Source: Intrasporangiaceae bacterium
Lineage (GTDB): Bacteria; Actinomycetota; Actinomycetes; Actinomycetales; Dermatophilaceae
Direction: 5' to 3'
Assembly (NCBI GenBank): GCA_021324575.1
Contig: JAJPIW010000019.1
Span: 1-64,000 of the forward strand
DNA length: 64,000 nt
Position numbers and translations under genes: made by a program. Positions 1 to 8,106 of this stretch are shown here, piece after piece. Numbering within the stretch: position 1 is the first letter of the stretch; the number at the start of each line of letters is the position of its first letter. A model generated the notes under the pieces. The model saw only the letters and a program-made list of their open reading frames with translations, did not search any database and was not told the origin of the DNA.

Positions 1-33
1 CACCACACCCGCAACCTCCCGAGGAGCCCACTC

Positions 34-1191
34 ATGTCCGTCCGTCCCCACCTCGCCCGTGTCGGCCTGCTCGCGCTGGCCCTCAGCCCGCTCGGGGCCG
101 CCCCCGCCCTCGCCGCCCCGGCCCACACCTCGACGCCGGCCCATCAGCAGAACGCCCCGCACGACGTCGGTGCGGTCTTCGTCCAGACCGACGACCCGAC
201 CGGCAACCACGTCGTCGCGTACGCCCGTCGCGCCGACGGCACGCTCCGGGCGCAGGGCAGGTATGCCACCGGCGGTGTCGGCGGGGTCCTCGCCGGCTCG
301 GTCGTGGACCACCTCGCGTCCCAGGGAGCCGTCCAGCTCGACCGCGCCCACCACCTCCTCTACGTCGTCAACGCGGGCAGCAACACGGTCAGCGTCTTCC
401 ACCAGGACGGCACGAGGCTGCGGCTGGGCCAGGTGATCTCCTCCGGCGGTGACTTCCCGGTCAGCATCGCCGTCTCCCACGACGTCGTCTACGTCCTCAA
501 CGCGCGCTCCGGTGGCTCCATCCAGGGCTTCGTGGTCGACCACGGGCGCCTGGTCCGGGCCGCCGGGCGGCACGCGGAGCTCGGGCTGGCGCAGGTGAGC
601 CCCGAGTTCACCCACACCCCCGGGCAGGTGTCGATCACGCCCGACGGGTCTCATGTCCTCGTCACGACCAAGGCGGCCAGCAACTCCGTCCTCGTCTGGC
701 GGCTGGGTCATCGCGGCGCCCTGCTCGGGTCACCGACGGTGACCGAGCTCCCGGGCACCGTCCCGTTCGCCGCGGCATACGACCCGGCGGGGCATCTCGC
801 CCTCGCCGAGGCCGGGACCAACAGCGTCGCGACCTTCCGGGTGCGCGCCGACGGCACCCTGAAGGCCCTGTCCACCGCAGCCACCGGCCAGGCCGCGACC
901 TGCTGGATCGTGGAGGTGAAGGGCACGGCATACGCCTCCAACGCGGGTAGCGCCTCGGTGAGCGGCTTCCGGTTCGGTCCGCACGGGTCCCTGACGGCGC
1001 TCGGCGACACCGGGACCGACGCCGGCACGGTCGATGCCACGGCCACCCCGGACGGACGCTTCCTCTATGTCCAGGCGGGGGCGAGCGGGATCGTCGACGG
1101 CTACCGGGTCGGGGCGGGCGGGCGGCTCACCCCGATCGGTGCCGTCACGGTCCCGGACGCCGCCGGCGCGGAGGGCATCGCCGCCCTCTAG
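34..1191 (+). CDS. Secreted beta-propeller protein (lactonase / YVTN-like)
   Basis: The 385-residue product begins with a signal peptide: positive start, a hydrophobic stretch at about residues 8-27 and an ALAAPA-type cleavage region. The mature part is a chain of short beta-rich repeats containing phrases such as LLYVVNAGSNTVSVF, VLVTTKAASNSVLVW and TPDGRFLYVQAG. This pattern is typical of seven-bladed lactonase/YVTN propellers (Lactonase family). A GAGGAG ribosome site precedes the ATG by a normal distance. The substrate cannot be read from sequence. It is exported, probably extracellular. The gene overlaps the end of the convergent gene at 1188 by 4 bp. Confidence 0.8.
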   Translation: MSVRPHLARVGLLALALSPLGAAPALAAPAHTSTPAHQQNAPHDVGAVFVQTDDPTGNHVVAYARRADGTLRAQGRYATGGVGGVLAGSVVDHLASQGAVQLDRAHHLLYVVNAGSNTVSVFHQDGTRLRLGQVISSGGDFPVSIAVSHDVVYVLNARSGGSIQGFVVDHGRLVRAAGRHAELGLAQVSPEFTHTPGQVSITPDGSHVLVTTKAASNSVLVWRLGHRGALLGSPTVTELPGTVPFAAAYDPAGHLALAEAGTNSVATFRVRADGTLKALSTAATGQAATCWIVEVKGTAYASNAGSASVSGFRFGPHGSLTALGDTGTDAGTVDATATPDGRFLYVQAGASGIVDGYRVGAGGRLTPIGAVTVPDAAGAEGIAAL

Positions 1192-1685
1192 GAGCGCTCG
1201 TCGGCGACCATCGTGGCCGTCTCGGTCACCTGGTCGCTGACGACCTCCACGACCTTGACCGGCATACCGGGTCGAGCATGCGCGAACCAGAACGTCGTCA
1301 CGTCCGCACCGTCCCGGACGTCGTAGCGCAGGCAGTCCAGGTCACCCAGCGGCGTCGTGATCCGTTCCGGCGCAACGGTACTCGTCGCCGCTGGGAACCC
1401 GGCATGTCGCTGCAGCGCCAGCCATGGAACGGTCGAGACCGCCCGCTCGCCGTCGATGACGCCGTCGACGGACTCGACCCACCGCTCGTAGAGACAGCCG
1501 TCAGCCGTGTGCTCGCCGAACCGGCTGACCCGCACGTATGCCGCCCCGTCGGCCGGCTCGACGAGGGTGCGGCAGCTGCGGCCGGGCGGACAGCCGTCGC
1601 GGATCTCGTCAGCGCTGAACGGGGTGGGCAGCAGGTCAGGGGCGAGGAGGTGCGGGTCGTCGGCGGGGTTCACGCCCACCAGCAT
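1188..1685 (-). CDS. Hypothetical protein, unrecognised
   Basis: This 165-residue protein has no signal peptide and no domain I recognise. The start at 1685 (MLVGVNPADDP...) is preferred over an upstream ATG at 1748, because the upstream part would overlap the start of the divergent MOSC gene and reads like non-coding sequence. The C-terminal half (RITTPLGDLDCLRYDV..., then FWFAHARPGMPVKVVEVV) reads like alternating beta strands. Two cysteines lie in a DGCPPGRSCR motif near residue 34. The gene is convergent with, and overlaps by 4 bp, the propeller gene. Function unknown. Confidence 0.6.
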   Translation of the reverse strand: MLVGVNPADDPHLLAPDLLPTPFSADEIRDGCPPGRSCRTLVEPADGAAYVRVSRFGEHTADGCLYERWVESVDGVIDGERAVSTVPWLALQRHAGFPAATSTVAPERITTPLGDLDCLRYDVRDGADVTTFWFAHARPGMPVKVVEVVSDQVTETATMVADERS

Positions 1686-1721
1686 GCCGACACCACGATG
1701 TCGCTGGGAGAGAATGGCGCC

Positions 1722-2078
1722 ATGAAGGCACGCGTCACGTCGATCCACACCTACCCGGTCAAGGACGAGCCCGGCACCGACCTCGCAGAGTGTCTCGTCG
1801 AGGACGGCGGCCTGGCCGGCGACCGCCGCAAGAAGGCGCCGGTCTACCTCGTGGCCACCGAGCAGCAGGTCCGGACGACCCGGGCCAACTTCGTCCTGGA
1901 CACGACGGCCGCCGAGATCACCGCGGCCATCGGCAGTGCCGTCAAGATCGGGGATGCGGTTCTCGGCCTAGGTAGCACGACCGGTACCTGCTCCGGTTCG
2001 TATGCCGATGTGCTGCGTCCGGGGGTCGTGCGGGTCGGCGACCTCGTGGAGCCGTGGACCGAGGACGAGGCGCTCTAG
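1722..2078 (+). CDS. Small MOSC-domain-like protein
   Basis: The 118-residue product has the YPVK motif near its start followed by GGLAGDRR, the hallmark opening of the MOSC fold (molybdenum cofactor sulfurase C-terminal family). It is shorter than full MOSC proteins and lacks a clear conserved cysteine in the expected late position, although a CSG sequence occurs near residue 91. It may bind a sulfur or metal ligand; the specific reaction is not inferable. A GGGAGAG ribosome site lies upstream of the ATG. Its 3' end overlaps the convergent TetR gene by 4 bp. Confidence 0.65.
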   Translation: MKARVTSIHTYPVKDEPGTDLAECLVEDGGLAGDRRKKAPVYLVATEQQVRTTRANFVLDTTAAEITAAIGSAVKIGDAVLGLGSTTGTCSGSYADVLRPGVVRVGDLVEPWTEDEAL

Positions 2079-2737
2079 CCGCCCCACACCTCGGCGAGCC
2101 CGCGCCAGGCCAGGTCGGTGAGGGTCGCGCACAGCTCCTGACGCGGTCGGCCGTGCAGTGCGCTGCCCGGGCGCAACCAGTCGTCGGCGGCGGCCCGGAC
2201 CATGCCGACCAGGGCCGCGGCCCAGACCGGGGCGACGCCGGTCGGGGCCCCGGCACCATCGAGCGCGCTGCCGAGGATGTCGGCCATCCGGGCCGTCACC
2301 CGTACCGGGAGGCCGCCGGCGTCGAGGTGGCTGCGGCGGTCGTCCGGGTCGAGCATCGGCGTCGCCACGATGAACCGGTAGAGCTCGGGGTCGCGCTCGA
2401 CGAGGTCCAGATAGGTGTCGATCGCGGCCTCGAGGACGTCACGTCCCACCGGAGCGTCATGGGGTACAAGGGCGGCAGGGCGGGTCAACGCCCGGGCCAG
2501 CGACGCGCGCAGGTGCTCGTCGACGTGCTCGGCGACCGCGGCATACAGGCCGGTCCGGTCGGTGAAGTGCCGGTAGATGACGGTCTTGGAGGTCCCCGCC
2601 GTTGCCGCGATCTCGTCCATCCCGACCCCTGCGCCATGCGTGCGGATCGCCTGGATCGTCGCGTTGACCAGCTCGCCTCGTCGCTGGGCGCGGTGCTGGT
2701 CCCAGCGGGTGCTGCGGCCGTCCGTGGTCGTGGTCAC
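2075..2737 (-). CDS. TetR-family transcriptional regulator of the adjacent lipid operon
   Basis: The 220-residue protein has a TetR helix-turn-helix at about residues 37-62 (MDEIAATAGTSKTVIYRHF), followed by a variable all-helical ligand domain. The start is GTG at 2737: a TACGGT -10 hexamer (2745-2750 on the complement) lies 7 nt before it, with no Shine-Dalgarno, so the mRNA is probably leaderless. It is divergent from thiolase-fabG4-maoC, and an inverted repeat in the shared promoter (2744-2778) overlaps its own -10. The inferred role is an autoregulated repressor of that operon, with an acyl-CoA as a plausible inducer. Confidence 0.85.
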   Translation of the reverse strand: MTTTTDGRSTRWDQHRAQRRGELVNATIQAIRTHGAGVGMDEIAATAGTSKTVIYRHFTDRTGLYAAVAEHVDEHLRASLARALTRPAALVPHDAPVGRDVLEAAIDTYLDLVERDPELYRFIVATPMLDPDDRRSHLDAGGLPVRVTARMADILGSALDGAGAPTGVAPVWAAALVGMVRAAADDWLRPGSALHGRPRQELCATLTDLAWRGLAEVWGG

Positions 2738-2743
2738 ACGTGC

Positions 2744-2778
2744 GACCGTAGCAGGGCAGGAGGGTACCTGCTACCGTC
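2744..2778. promoter_or_regulatory. Probable TetR operator between divergent genes
   Basis: Arms GACCGTAGCAGG (2744-2755) and CCTGCTACCGTC (2767-2778) match in 11 of 12 positions across an 11-bp spacer. The left arm covers the -10 of the TetR gene, and the right arm lies just upstream of an AT-rich TTACATATAA stretch that probably serves the thiolase promoter. This arrangement suits repression of both directions. Confidence 0.65.
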
Positions 2779-2850
2779 GGTTACATATAAGTGCGCGGTC
2801 GCACCAGCGGCGCCGGCGCCAGCCCAGACCACCCCTTCAGGAGACATCCC

Positions 2851-4137
2851 GTGGCTACCACCCCGCGTCGCGCCGCCATCCTCGGCGGCAACCGGATCCC
2901 CTTCGCCCGCCAGAACGGCGCGTACGCCAAGGCCTCCAACCAGGACCTGCTCACCGCCACCCTGGACGGGCTCGCGGCCCGCTTCGGCCTGGCCGGGACG
3001 CACCTCGACGAGGTCGTCGCCGGCGCCGTGCTCAAGCACAGCCGCGACTTCAACCTCACCCGCGAGTCGGTCCTCGGCAGCGCACTGTCTCCCACGACCC
3101 CGGCATACGACATCCAGCAGGCCTGCGGCACCGGCCTGGAGGCCGCTATCCTCGTCACCAACAAGATCGCCCTCGGGCAGGTCGACTCCGGGATCGCCGG
3201 CGGAGTCGACTCCAGCTCGGACGCCCCCATCGCCCTCAACGAGGACTTCCGCCAGACCCTGCTCGCCGCCAACCGGGCCAAGACGACGGGGCAGAAGGCC
3301 AAGGCACTGACCAGGTTCCGGCCCCAGCAGCTGCTGCCCTCGATCCCGCAGAACACCGAGCCCCGCACCGGCCTGTCGATGGGCGAGCACATGGCCATCA
3401 CGGCAGCCACGTGGGGGATCACCCGGGAGGCCCAGGACGAGCTGGCGGCCGCCAGCCACCAGAACCTCGCCGCGGCATACGACCGCGGGTTCATGGACGA
3501 CCTGCTCACCCCCTACCTCGGCCTCACCCGCGACGCGAACCTGCGCGCGGACAGCACGGTCGAGAAGCTCGCGAAGCTCAAGCCGGTCTTCGGCCGGGGC
3601 GAAGGCGCGACGATGACGGCCGGCAACTCCACACCGCTCACCGACGGCGCCTCCGCCGTCCTGCTGTCCAGCGAGGAGTGGGCGAGCGAGCACGGCCTCC
3701 CGCCGCTCGCGTACTTCGTCGACGGGCAGACCGCCGCGGTCGACTACGTCTCGGGCGAGGAGGGACTGCTCATGGCTCCTGCGTATGCAGTGCCGCGGCT
3801 TCTCGCACGGCAGGGACTCTCCCTGCAGGACTTCGACTACTACGAGATCCACGAGGCGTTCGCCGCGACGGTGCTCGTCACGTTGAAGGCGTGGGAGGAC
3901 GCGGAGTTCTGCAAGAGCCGGCTCGGCCTGGACGCCCCACTCGGGTCGATCGACCGCTCCAAGCTCAACGTCAACGGCTCCTCACTCGCCGCCGGGCACC
4001 CCTTCGCCGCGACGGGCGGCCGGATCGTCGCCTCGCTGGCCAAGATGCTGCATGAGAAGGGCACCGGCTCGCGCGGCCTCATCTCGATCTGTGCCGCCGG
4101 CGGCCAGGGCGTCGTCGCGATCCTCGAAGGAGCCTGA
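2851..4137 (+). CDS. fadI: Thiolase, acetyl-CoA C-acetyltransferase (FadA2/FadI type)
   Basis: The 428-residue length is typical of the family. All thiolase active-site elements are visible: nucleophile Cys92 in QQACGTG, His at about 334 in EIHEAF, the GHP motif at about 383, and Cys at about 414 in CAAGG. It cleaves or forms 3-ketoacyl-CoA. The GTG start at 2851 is chosen because AGGAG sits just upstream, although the frame is open from 2791. The downstream FabG4-type reductase and MaoC hydratase match the mycobacterial fadA2 / fabG4 / htdX neighbourhood, which suggests a CoA-linked lipid elongation or degradation module. TetR control is likely. Confidence 0.9.
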   Translation: MATTPRRAAILGGNRIPFARQNGAYAKASNQDLLTATLDGLAARFGLAGTHLDEVVAGAVLKHSRDFNLTRESVLGSALSPTTPAYDIQQACGTGLEAAILVTNKIALGQVDSGIAGGVDSSSDAPIALNEDFRQTLLAANRAKTTGQKAKALTRFRPQQLLPSIPQNTEPRTGLSMGEHMAITAATWGITREAQDELAAASHQNLAAAYDRGFMDDLLTPYLGLTRDANLRADSTVEKLAKLKPVFGRGEGATMTAGNSTPLTDGASAVLLSSEEWASEHGLPPLAYFVDGQTAAVDYVSGEEGLLMAPAYAVPRLLARQGLSLQDFDYYEIHEAFAATVLVTLKAWEDAEFCKSRLGLDAPLGSIDRSKLNVNGSSLAAGHPFAATGGRIVASLAKMLHEKGTGSRGLISICAAGGQGVVAILEGA

Positions 4138-4139
4138 GC

Positions 4140-5486
4140 GTGGCCAGCGACTTCTACGGCGACTTCGTCCGTACCGGCCTCGGCAAGAAGGTCGTCTCGA
4201 GCGTCGGTCTGCCCAGTCCCGTTCGGCTGCGCCGGTACTCGCCGACCGCGCCGCTCATCGAGGGCACGGTCCTCGTGGCCGGTCACGGTGACGCACCGCT
4301 CGCGGCGCACATCGCCTCGATGCTCAAGTCGCTCCACCTGGAGGTCGTCGACGAGGCGCCGGTCAGCGGTTCGCTGAGCGCGGTGATTGCCGACCTGTCC
4401 ACCATCGAGCACCCGGAGGACCTGGAGTCGCTGCGCGCGATCGTCGCGCCGACGCTCAAGAGCCTTCGTTCGAACGCCCGGGTCGTCATCATCGGTCGGC
4501 CCCCGGAGGCGGCGACGTCGCCGGCCCAGCGTGCTGCCCTTCGAGCCCTGGAGGGCATCACCCGGTCGATCGGCAAGGAGCTGCGGCGCGGCGGCACGGC
4601 CAACCTGGTGCTCGTCGCCGAGGGCGACGACACCAACGTCGACGCGACGGTCCGCTATCTCCTGTCCGGGCGGTCGGCCTACGTCTCCGGCCAGGTCATC
4701 GTCGTGGGGGAGGGCTCTCCGGTGGAGCCCGGCGACTGGGCCCGACCGCTTGCCGGCAAGGTCGCCGTTGTCACCGGTGCCGCCCGTGGCATCGGTGCCG
4801 CGATCGCCGAGGTGCTGGCTCGCGATGGCGCAACCGTTGTGGCCGTTGACATTCCGGCCGCGGGCGACGCCCTCGCCAAGGTGGCCAACGCCATCGGGGG
4901 CACGGCTCTGCAGCTCGACGTCACCGCTCCGGACGCCGGCCAGCGGATCGTCGACCACGCCAACACACGCCACGGCGGGCTCGACATCGCCGTCCACAAC
5001 GCCGGCATCACCCGCGACAAGCTGCTCGCCAACACCGACGAGACCCGCTGGCGCTCGGTCCTCGACGTCAACCTGATGTCGATCCTGCGGATGAACGAGG
5101 CGATCCTCGGCCCCGGTGGCCTGCGCGATGGCGGCCACCTGGTGCTCGTCGCCTCGATCGCCGGCATCGCCGGCAACCGCGGCCAGAGCAACTACGCCGC
5201 CTCCAAGGCCGGTGTCGTCGGGCTGACCCAGGCGCTGGGTTCGGACCCCGAGCTGCGACGACGTGGGATCACGGTCAACGCCGTGGCCCCGGGCTTCATC
5301 GAGACCGAGATGACCGCCAAGATCCCGCTCGGCACCCGTGAGGTGGGCCGCCGCCTCAACTCGCTGCAGCAGGGCGGCCTGCCCGTCGACGTCGCCGAGA
5401 CCATTGCCTGGTTCAGCCAGGACGCCAACGCCGGAGTGTCCGGCAACGTCGTCCGGGTCTGCGGCCAGAGCCTGCTGGGGGCGTGA
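4140..5486 (+). CDS. fabG4: High-molecular-weight 3-oxoacyl-(ACP/CoA) reductase
   Basis: At 448 residues this is much longer than ordinary FabG (about 250). It has an N-terminal flavodoxin-like region of about 200 residues followed by a complete short-chain dehydrogenase domain. The cofactor motif GAARGIG lies near residue 214, and the catalytic Tyr352 and Lys356 are in NYAASK. This is the FabG4 architecture known from mycobacteria, where the enzyme reduces 3-ketoacyl-CoA with NADH. The GTG start follows GAAGGAG and lies 2 bp after the thiolase stop. The gene overlaps the MaoC gene by 4 bp (GTGA), so all three are probably co-translated. Confidence 0.9.
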   Translation: MASDFYGDFVRTGLGKKVVSSVGLPSPVRLRRYSPTAPLIEGTVLVAGHGDAPLAAHIASMLKSLHLEVVDEAPVSGSLSAVIADLSTIEHPEDLESLRAIVAPTLKSLRSNARVVIIGRPPEAATSPAQRAALRALEGITRSIGKELRRGGTANLVLVAEGDDTNVDATVRYLLSGRSAYVSGQVIVVGEGSPVEPGDWARPLAGKVAVVTGAARGIGAAIAEVLARDGATVVAVDIPAAGDALAKVANAIGGTALQLDVTAPDAGQRIVDHANTRHGGLDIAVHNAGITRDKLLANTDETRWRSVLDVNLMSILRMNEAILGPGGLRDGGHLVLVASIAGIAGNRGQSNYAASKAGVVGLTQALGSDPELRRRGITVNAVAPGFIETEMTAKIPLGTREVGRRLNSLQQGGLPVDVAETIAWFSQDANAGVSGNVVRVCGQSLLGA

Positions 5487-6337
5487 CGGTGGCGGTCACC
5501 ACGCTGACGTCCGCCCCGTCCCTGGCGCGCGTCTTCGCGACGTCCGCACTCACGGCATACGGGAAGAAGGGGTCGGTCCTCCCGGACCGCACTCTGCGCC
5601 TCGAGGGGGTTCGGGTCGACCGCGACCACCTCGTGGCCTACCAGCGCCTGTGTGCATTCGGCGTGGGTGACGTTCTGCCGCATACGTATCCGCACATCCT
5701 TGGCTTTCCGCTGCAGGCATCGGTCATGTCGGCGCGCGACTTCCCGTTGGCCCTGCCGGGGATGGTGCACCTCGCCAATGCGATCACTGTGCACCGCCGG
5801 CTGACGGCTGACGACGCCCTCGACATCACGGTGTCGGCACGCGACCTGCGGCCGCACCTGAAGGGCCGGGTCGTCGACCTCGTCACCGAGGTCGACGTGG
5901 CAGGGGAGCGGGTGTGGGAGAGCCGGTCCACCTACCTGAGTCGTGGCGGCTCCAACCCGGACGCAGCCCAGGAGGCAGCCGCCCCCGACCTGCCGCCCGG
6001 CGACCCGGTTGCGGTCCTGCGGATCCCCGAAGACATCGGCCGTCGGTATGCCGCGGTGAGCGGAGACGTCAACCCGATCCACCTGCACCCGTTGACCGCG
6101 AAGGCGATGGGATTCCCGCGCGCCATCGCGCATGGGATGTGGACCGGGGCGCGCACCATCGCCGCCGTCAGCAACGCCGCGGGCGACCCCTCGACCTCGC
6201 AGATCAGGTTCCGGAAGCCGGTGTTCCTGCCGTCGACCGTCGAGATCACCCGGGCCGCCTCGGGTGACTCGGTGGTCGCCGGGATGCGTTCGCGGAAGAA
6301 CCCCGAGACCGAGCACCTCGTCCTCACCCTGGCCTGA
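5483..6337 (+). CDS. MaoC-family double hot-dog 3-hydroxyacyl dehydratase (HtdX-like)
   Basis: The 284-residue protein has two hot-dog halves. The C-terminal half carries the hydratase-2 motif (YAAVSGDVNPIHLHPLTAK, then FPRAIAHGMW), in which the Asp and His are catalytic. The N-terminal half lacks them, as expected for a non-catalytic half. The start is GTG at 5483, overlapping the fabG4 stop. With the thiolase and FabG4 reductase it completes a set for reversible 3-hydroxyacyl-CoA chemistry. The family assignment is firm; the actual chain length of its substrate is unknown. Confidence 0.88.
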   Translation: MTVAVTTLTSAPSLARVFATSALTAYGKKGSVLPDRTLRLEGVRVDRDHLVAYQRLCAFGVGDVLPHTYPHILGFPLQASVMSARDFPLALPGMVHLANAITVHRRLTADDALDITVSARDLRPHLKGRVVDLVTEVDVAGERVWESRSTYLSRGGSNPDAAQEAAAPDLPPGDPVAVLRIPEDIGRRYAAVSGDVNPIHLHPLTAKAMGFPRAIAHGMWTGARTIAAVSNAAGDPSTSQIRFRKPVFLPSTVEITRAASGDSVVAGMRSRKNPETEHLVLTLA

Positions 6338-6358
6338 CCGCGGCATACGATCCTCGGC

Positions 6359-7090
6359 ATGCCTGCAGACGCACCTACGATCCTCGCGACCTCCGGCGGC
6401 CTTCGCATGGGGGAGCGGACGATGCTCGAGTTCAACGCCCTCGTCCACCACGCCGTCGAGCTGTCCGGGGTGTCCGGCCGTCGCCCGAAGCTCGGCTACG
6501 TCGGCACCGCGATCGGCGACCAGGAGTTCTACGCGCACCGGATGTTCGAAGCGGCACGGGTCGCCGGCTTCGACCTCACCGAGTTCCGCCACTTCACGAT
6601 GCCCAACCACGACGACATGCGGGCTGCCCTGCTCGAGCAGGACGTCGTGTGGGTGACGGGTGGCTCGGTGGCCAATCTCCTTGCCGTGTGGGGGGTTCAC
6701 GACTTCGGGAGCGACCTGCGGGCCGCCTGGGAGGCCGGCGTCGTCCTGGCGGGCGTGTCGGCCGGGTCGATCTGCTGGTACCAGGGCGGGACGACCGACT
6801 CCTTCGGGCTGGAGCTGCGGCCGGTGACCAACGGGCTGGGCTTCCTCCCGTATGCCAACGGCGTCCACTACGACAACGAGGAGCGGCGGCGCCCGCTCGT
6901 GCACCGGCTCGTCGCCGACGGCACGATCGGCACGACGCACTGCACCGACGACGGCGTCGGCATCGTCTACCGCGGGACCGAGCTCGTCGAGGCGGTCACC
7001 GAGATCCCCGGCAAGGGCGCCTACATCGTGACCCGCGACGGAGACCGGGCGGTCGAGGAGCGGTTCGAGCCGCGCCTCGTGACGATCTAG
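6359..7090 (+). CDS. Peptidase E-like serine peptidase (S51 family)
   Basis: The 243-residue product has the S51 nucleophile elbow GVSAGS with Ser134 and an earlier WVTGGSVANLL segment typical of dipeptidase E relatives, a class I glutamine amidotransferase-like fold. It probably cleaves Asp-X dipeptides in the cytoplasm. There is no Shine-Dalgarno; a TACGAT hexamer at 6346-6351, part of a GGCATACG motif copy, sits 7 nt before the ATG, indicating a leaderless transcript of its own despite the short gap to the operon upstream. Confidence 0.85.
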   Translation: MPADAPTILATSGGLRMGERTMLEFNALVHHAVELSGVSGRRPKLGYVGTAIGDQEFYAHRMFEAARVAGFDLTEFRHFTMPNHDDMRAALLEQDVVWVTGGSVANLLAVWGVHDFGSDLRAAWEAGVVLAGVSAGSICWYQGGTTDSFGLELRPVTNGLGFLPYANGVHYDNEERRRPLVHRLVADGTIGTTHCTDDGVGIVYRGTELVEAVTEIPGKGAYIVTRDGDRAVEERFEPRLVTI

Positions 7091-7165
7091 CCTCCGCCCT
7101 CGGAGGGAGGCCGGTCAGCCTCGGGCCTGAGGCGTCCGCACTTCCCCGCGGCCTAGCGTGAGGTC

Positions 7166-7876
7166 ATGACAACCACCGAGCTGGGTGTGAGCGAGTCCTT
7201 CGCGCTGGCCATCCTCGACCCCCGCAGCGGCAAGCGGCTGGTCGACAGCACCCGGTGGAAGGCCGGGCTCGCCGGCGCCGCGATCATCGACCTCGTGCGC
7301 AGCGGAACGCTGCGTCTCATCGGCCCGGGCGACCCGAGCGGGCCTGCCGGCCGTTTCGTCGCGACCGGGTTCGGGGAGCTGCCCGGGCCAGGCTGGGAAG
7401 AGGTCATGCGCCGGGCCGACGGCCAGAAGCCGAAGAACGCCGTCGCGCGGGTGGGTGGGGCGTCGAGCTGGACCGACCGTGCCGGCCCGCTCTGGGACGA
7501 GGTGACGCGGGTCCTCGTGGCCGACCGGGTCGTCCGGCGTGACGAGGACCGCACCCTCGGAATCATCCCGTCGACGCGCTGGCGGGTCGTCGACGAGGCG
7601 TCCCGCGAGGCGGTACTCGACCGGGTGCGCACCGTGCTGTCCGAGGGCACGGCGACGAACGACATCGATGGGACGGTCGCCGCCCTGCTCCACGCCACCG
7701 AGGCCCTGCCGAAGGTGTTCCCCCACGAGCCGAGGAAGTGGCTGAGAGCTCAGGGCACGCTCGTCGCGCGGGGCGACTGGGCCTCCGAGGCGGTCCGTCG
7801 CGCCATCGCCGACGTCCAGAGTGCTGCCACGGCAGCGATCGTGGCGTCCACGTCGGCGGCGGTCATCTCCACCTGA
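7166..7876 (+). CDS. GPP34 / GOLPH3-fold phosphoprotein
   Basis: The 236-residue, largely helical protein matches the bacterial GPP34 family (Golgi phosphoprotein 3 fold): ESFALAILDPRSGKRL near the start, a GDP...GRF middle, and a helical C-terminus with VARGDWASEAVRRAIADVQ. In eukaryotes the fold binds phosphatidylinositol-4-phosphate; in actinobacteria the role is unknown. The nearby PI-lipid genes make a membrane-lipid link attractive but unproven. A TAGCGT -10 at 7154-7159 ends 6 nt before the ATG, so the mRNA is probably leaderless. No signal peptide or membrane segment. Confidence 0.8.
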   Translation: MTTTELGVSESFALAILDPRSGKRLVDSTRWKAGLAGAAIIDLVRSGTLRLIGPGDPSGPAGRFVATGFGELPGPGWEEVMRRADGQKPKNAVARVGGASSWTDRAGPLWDEVTRVLVADRVVRRDEDRTLGIIPSTRWRVVDEASREAVLDRVRTVLSEGTATNDIDGTVAALLHATEALPKVFPHEPRKWLRAQGTLVARGDWASEAVRRAIADVQSAATAAIVASTSAAVIST

Positions 7877-8039
7877 CCCCAGCATGGCCGTTCCACCGGC
7901 CGGCGACACCTCCAAGAACCTCCATGCCCACCGTGCTAGCAGAGGTCGGGACGGTGAGCGCGCAGGCCGCCTGACCGCGGCGGCGCGTGGCGGCCCCTGC
8001 CGACCAGAAACCGGGGTGAGCCAGCCTCCGTGTGCTCGA

Positions 8040-8075
8040 TACAGTGACCCCGTATGCCGCGTGCCCGGCATACGG
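8040..8075 (+). promoter_or_regulatory. thrS promoter -10 and leader hairpin
   Basis: TACAGT at 8040-8045 is a likely -10. The start of the leader then holds CCGTATGCC (8050-8058) and GGCATACGG (8067-8075), a perfect 9-bp inverted pair of the window-wide motif around an 8-nt loop. It could act as a leader hairpin. I see no T-box features such as a specifier or NGGN bulge. From the GPP34 stop to the hairpin, 7877-8039 holds nothing else I can name. Confidence 0.5.
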
Positions 8076-8106
8076 CCTCGTCGTCACCTTCTCAAGGAGT
8101 CACCTC

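Noticed and set aside
8040-8106. T-box riboswitch before thrS
   Set aside because: The leader of about 55 nt is too short and has only one hairpin, made of the window-wide motif; no specifier loop or NGGN bulge.
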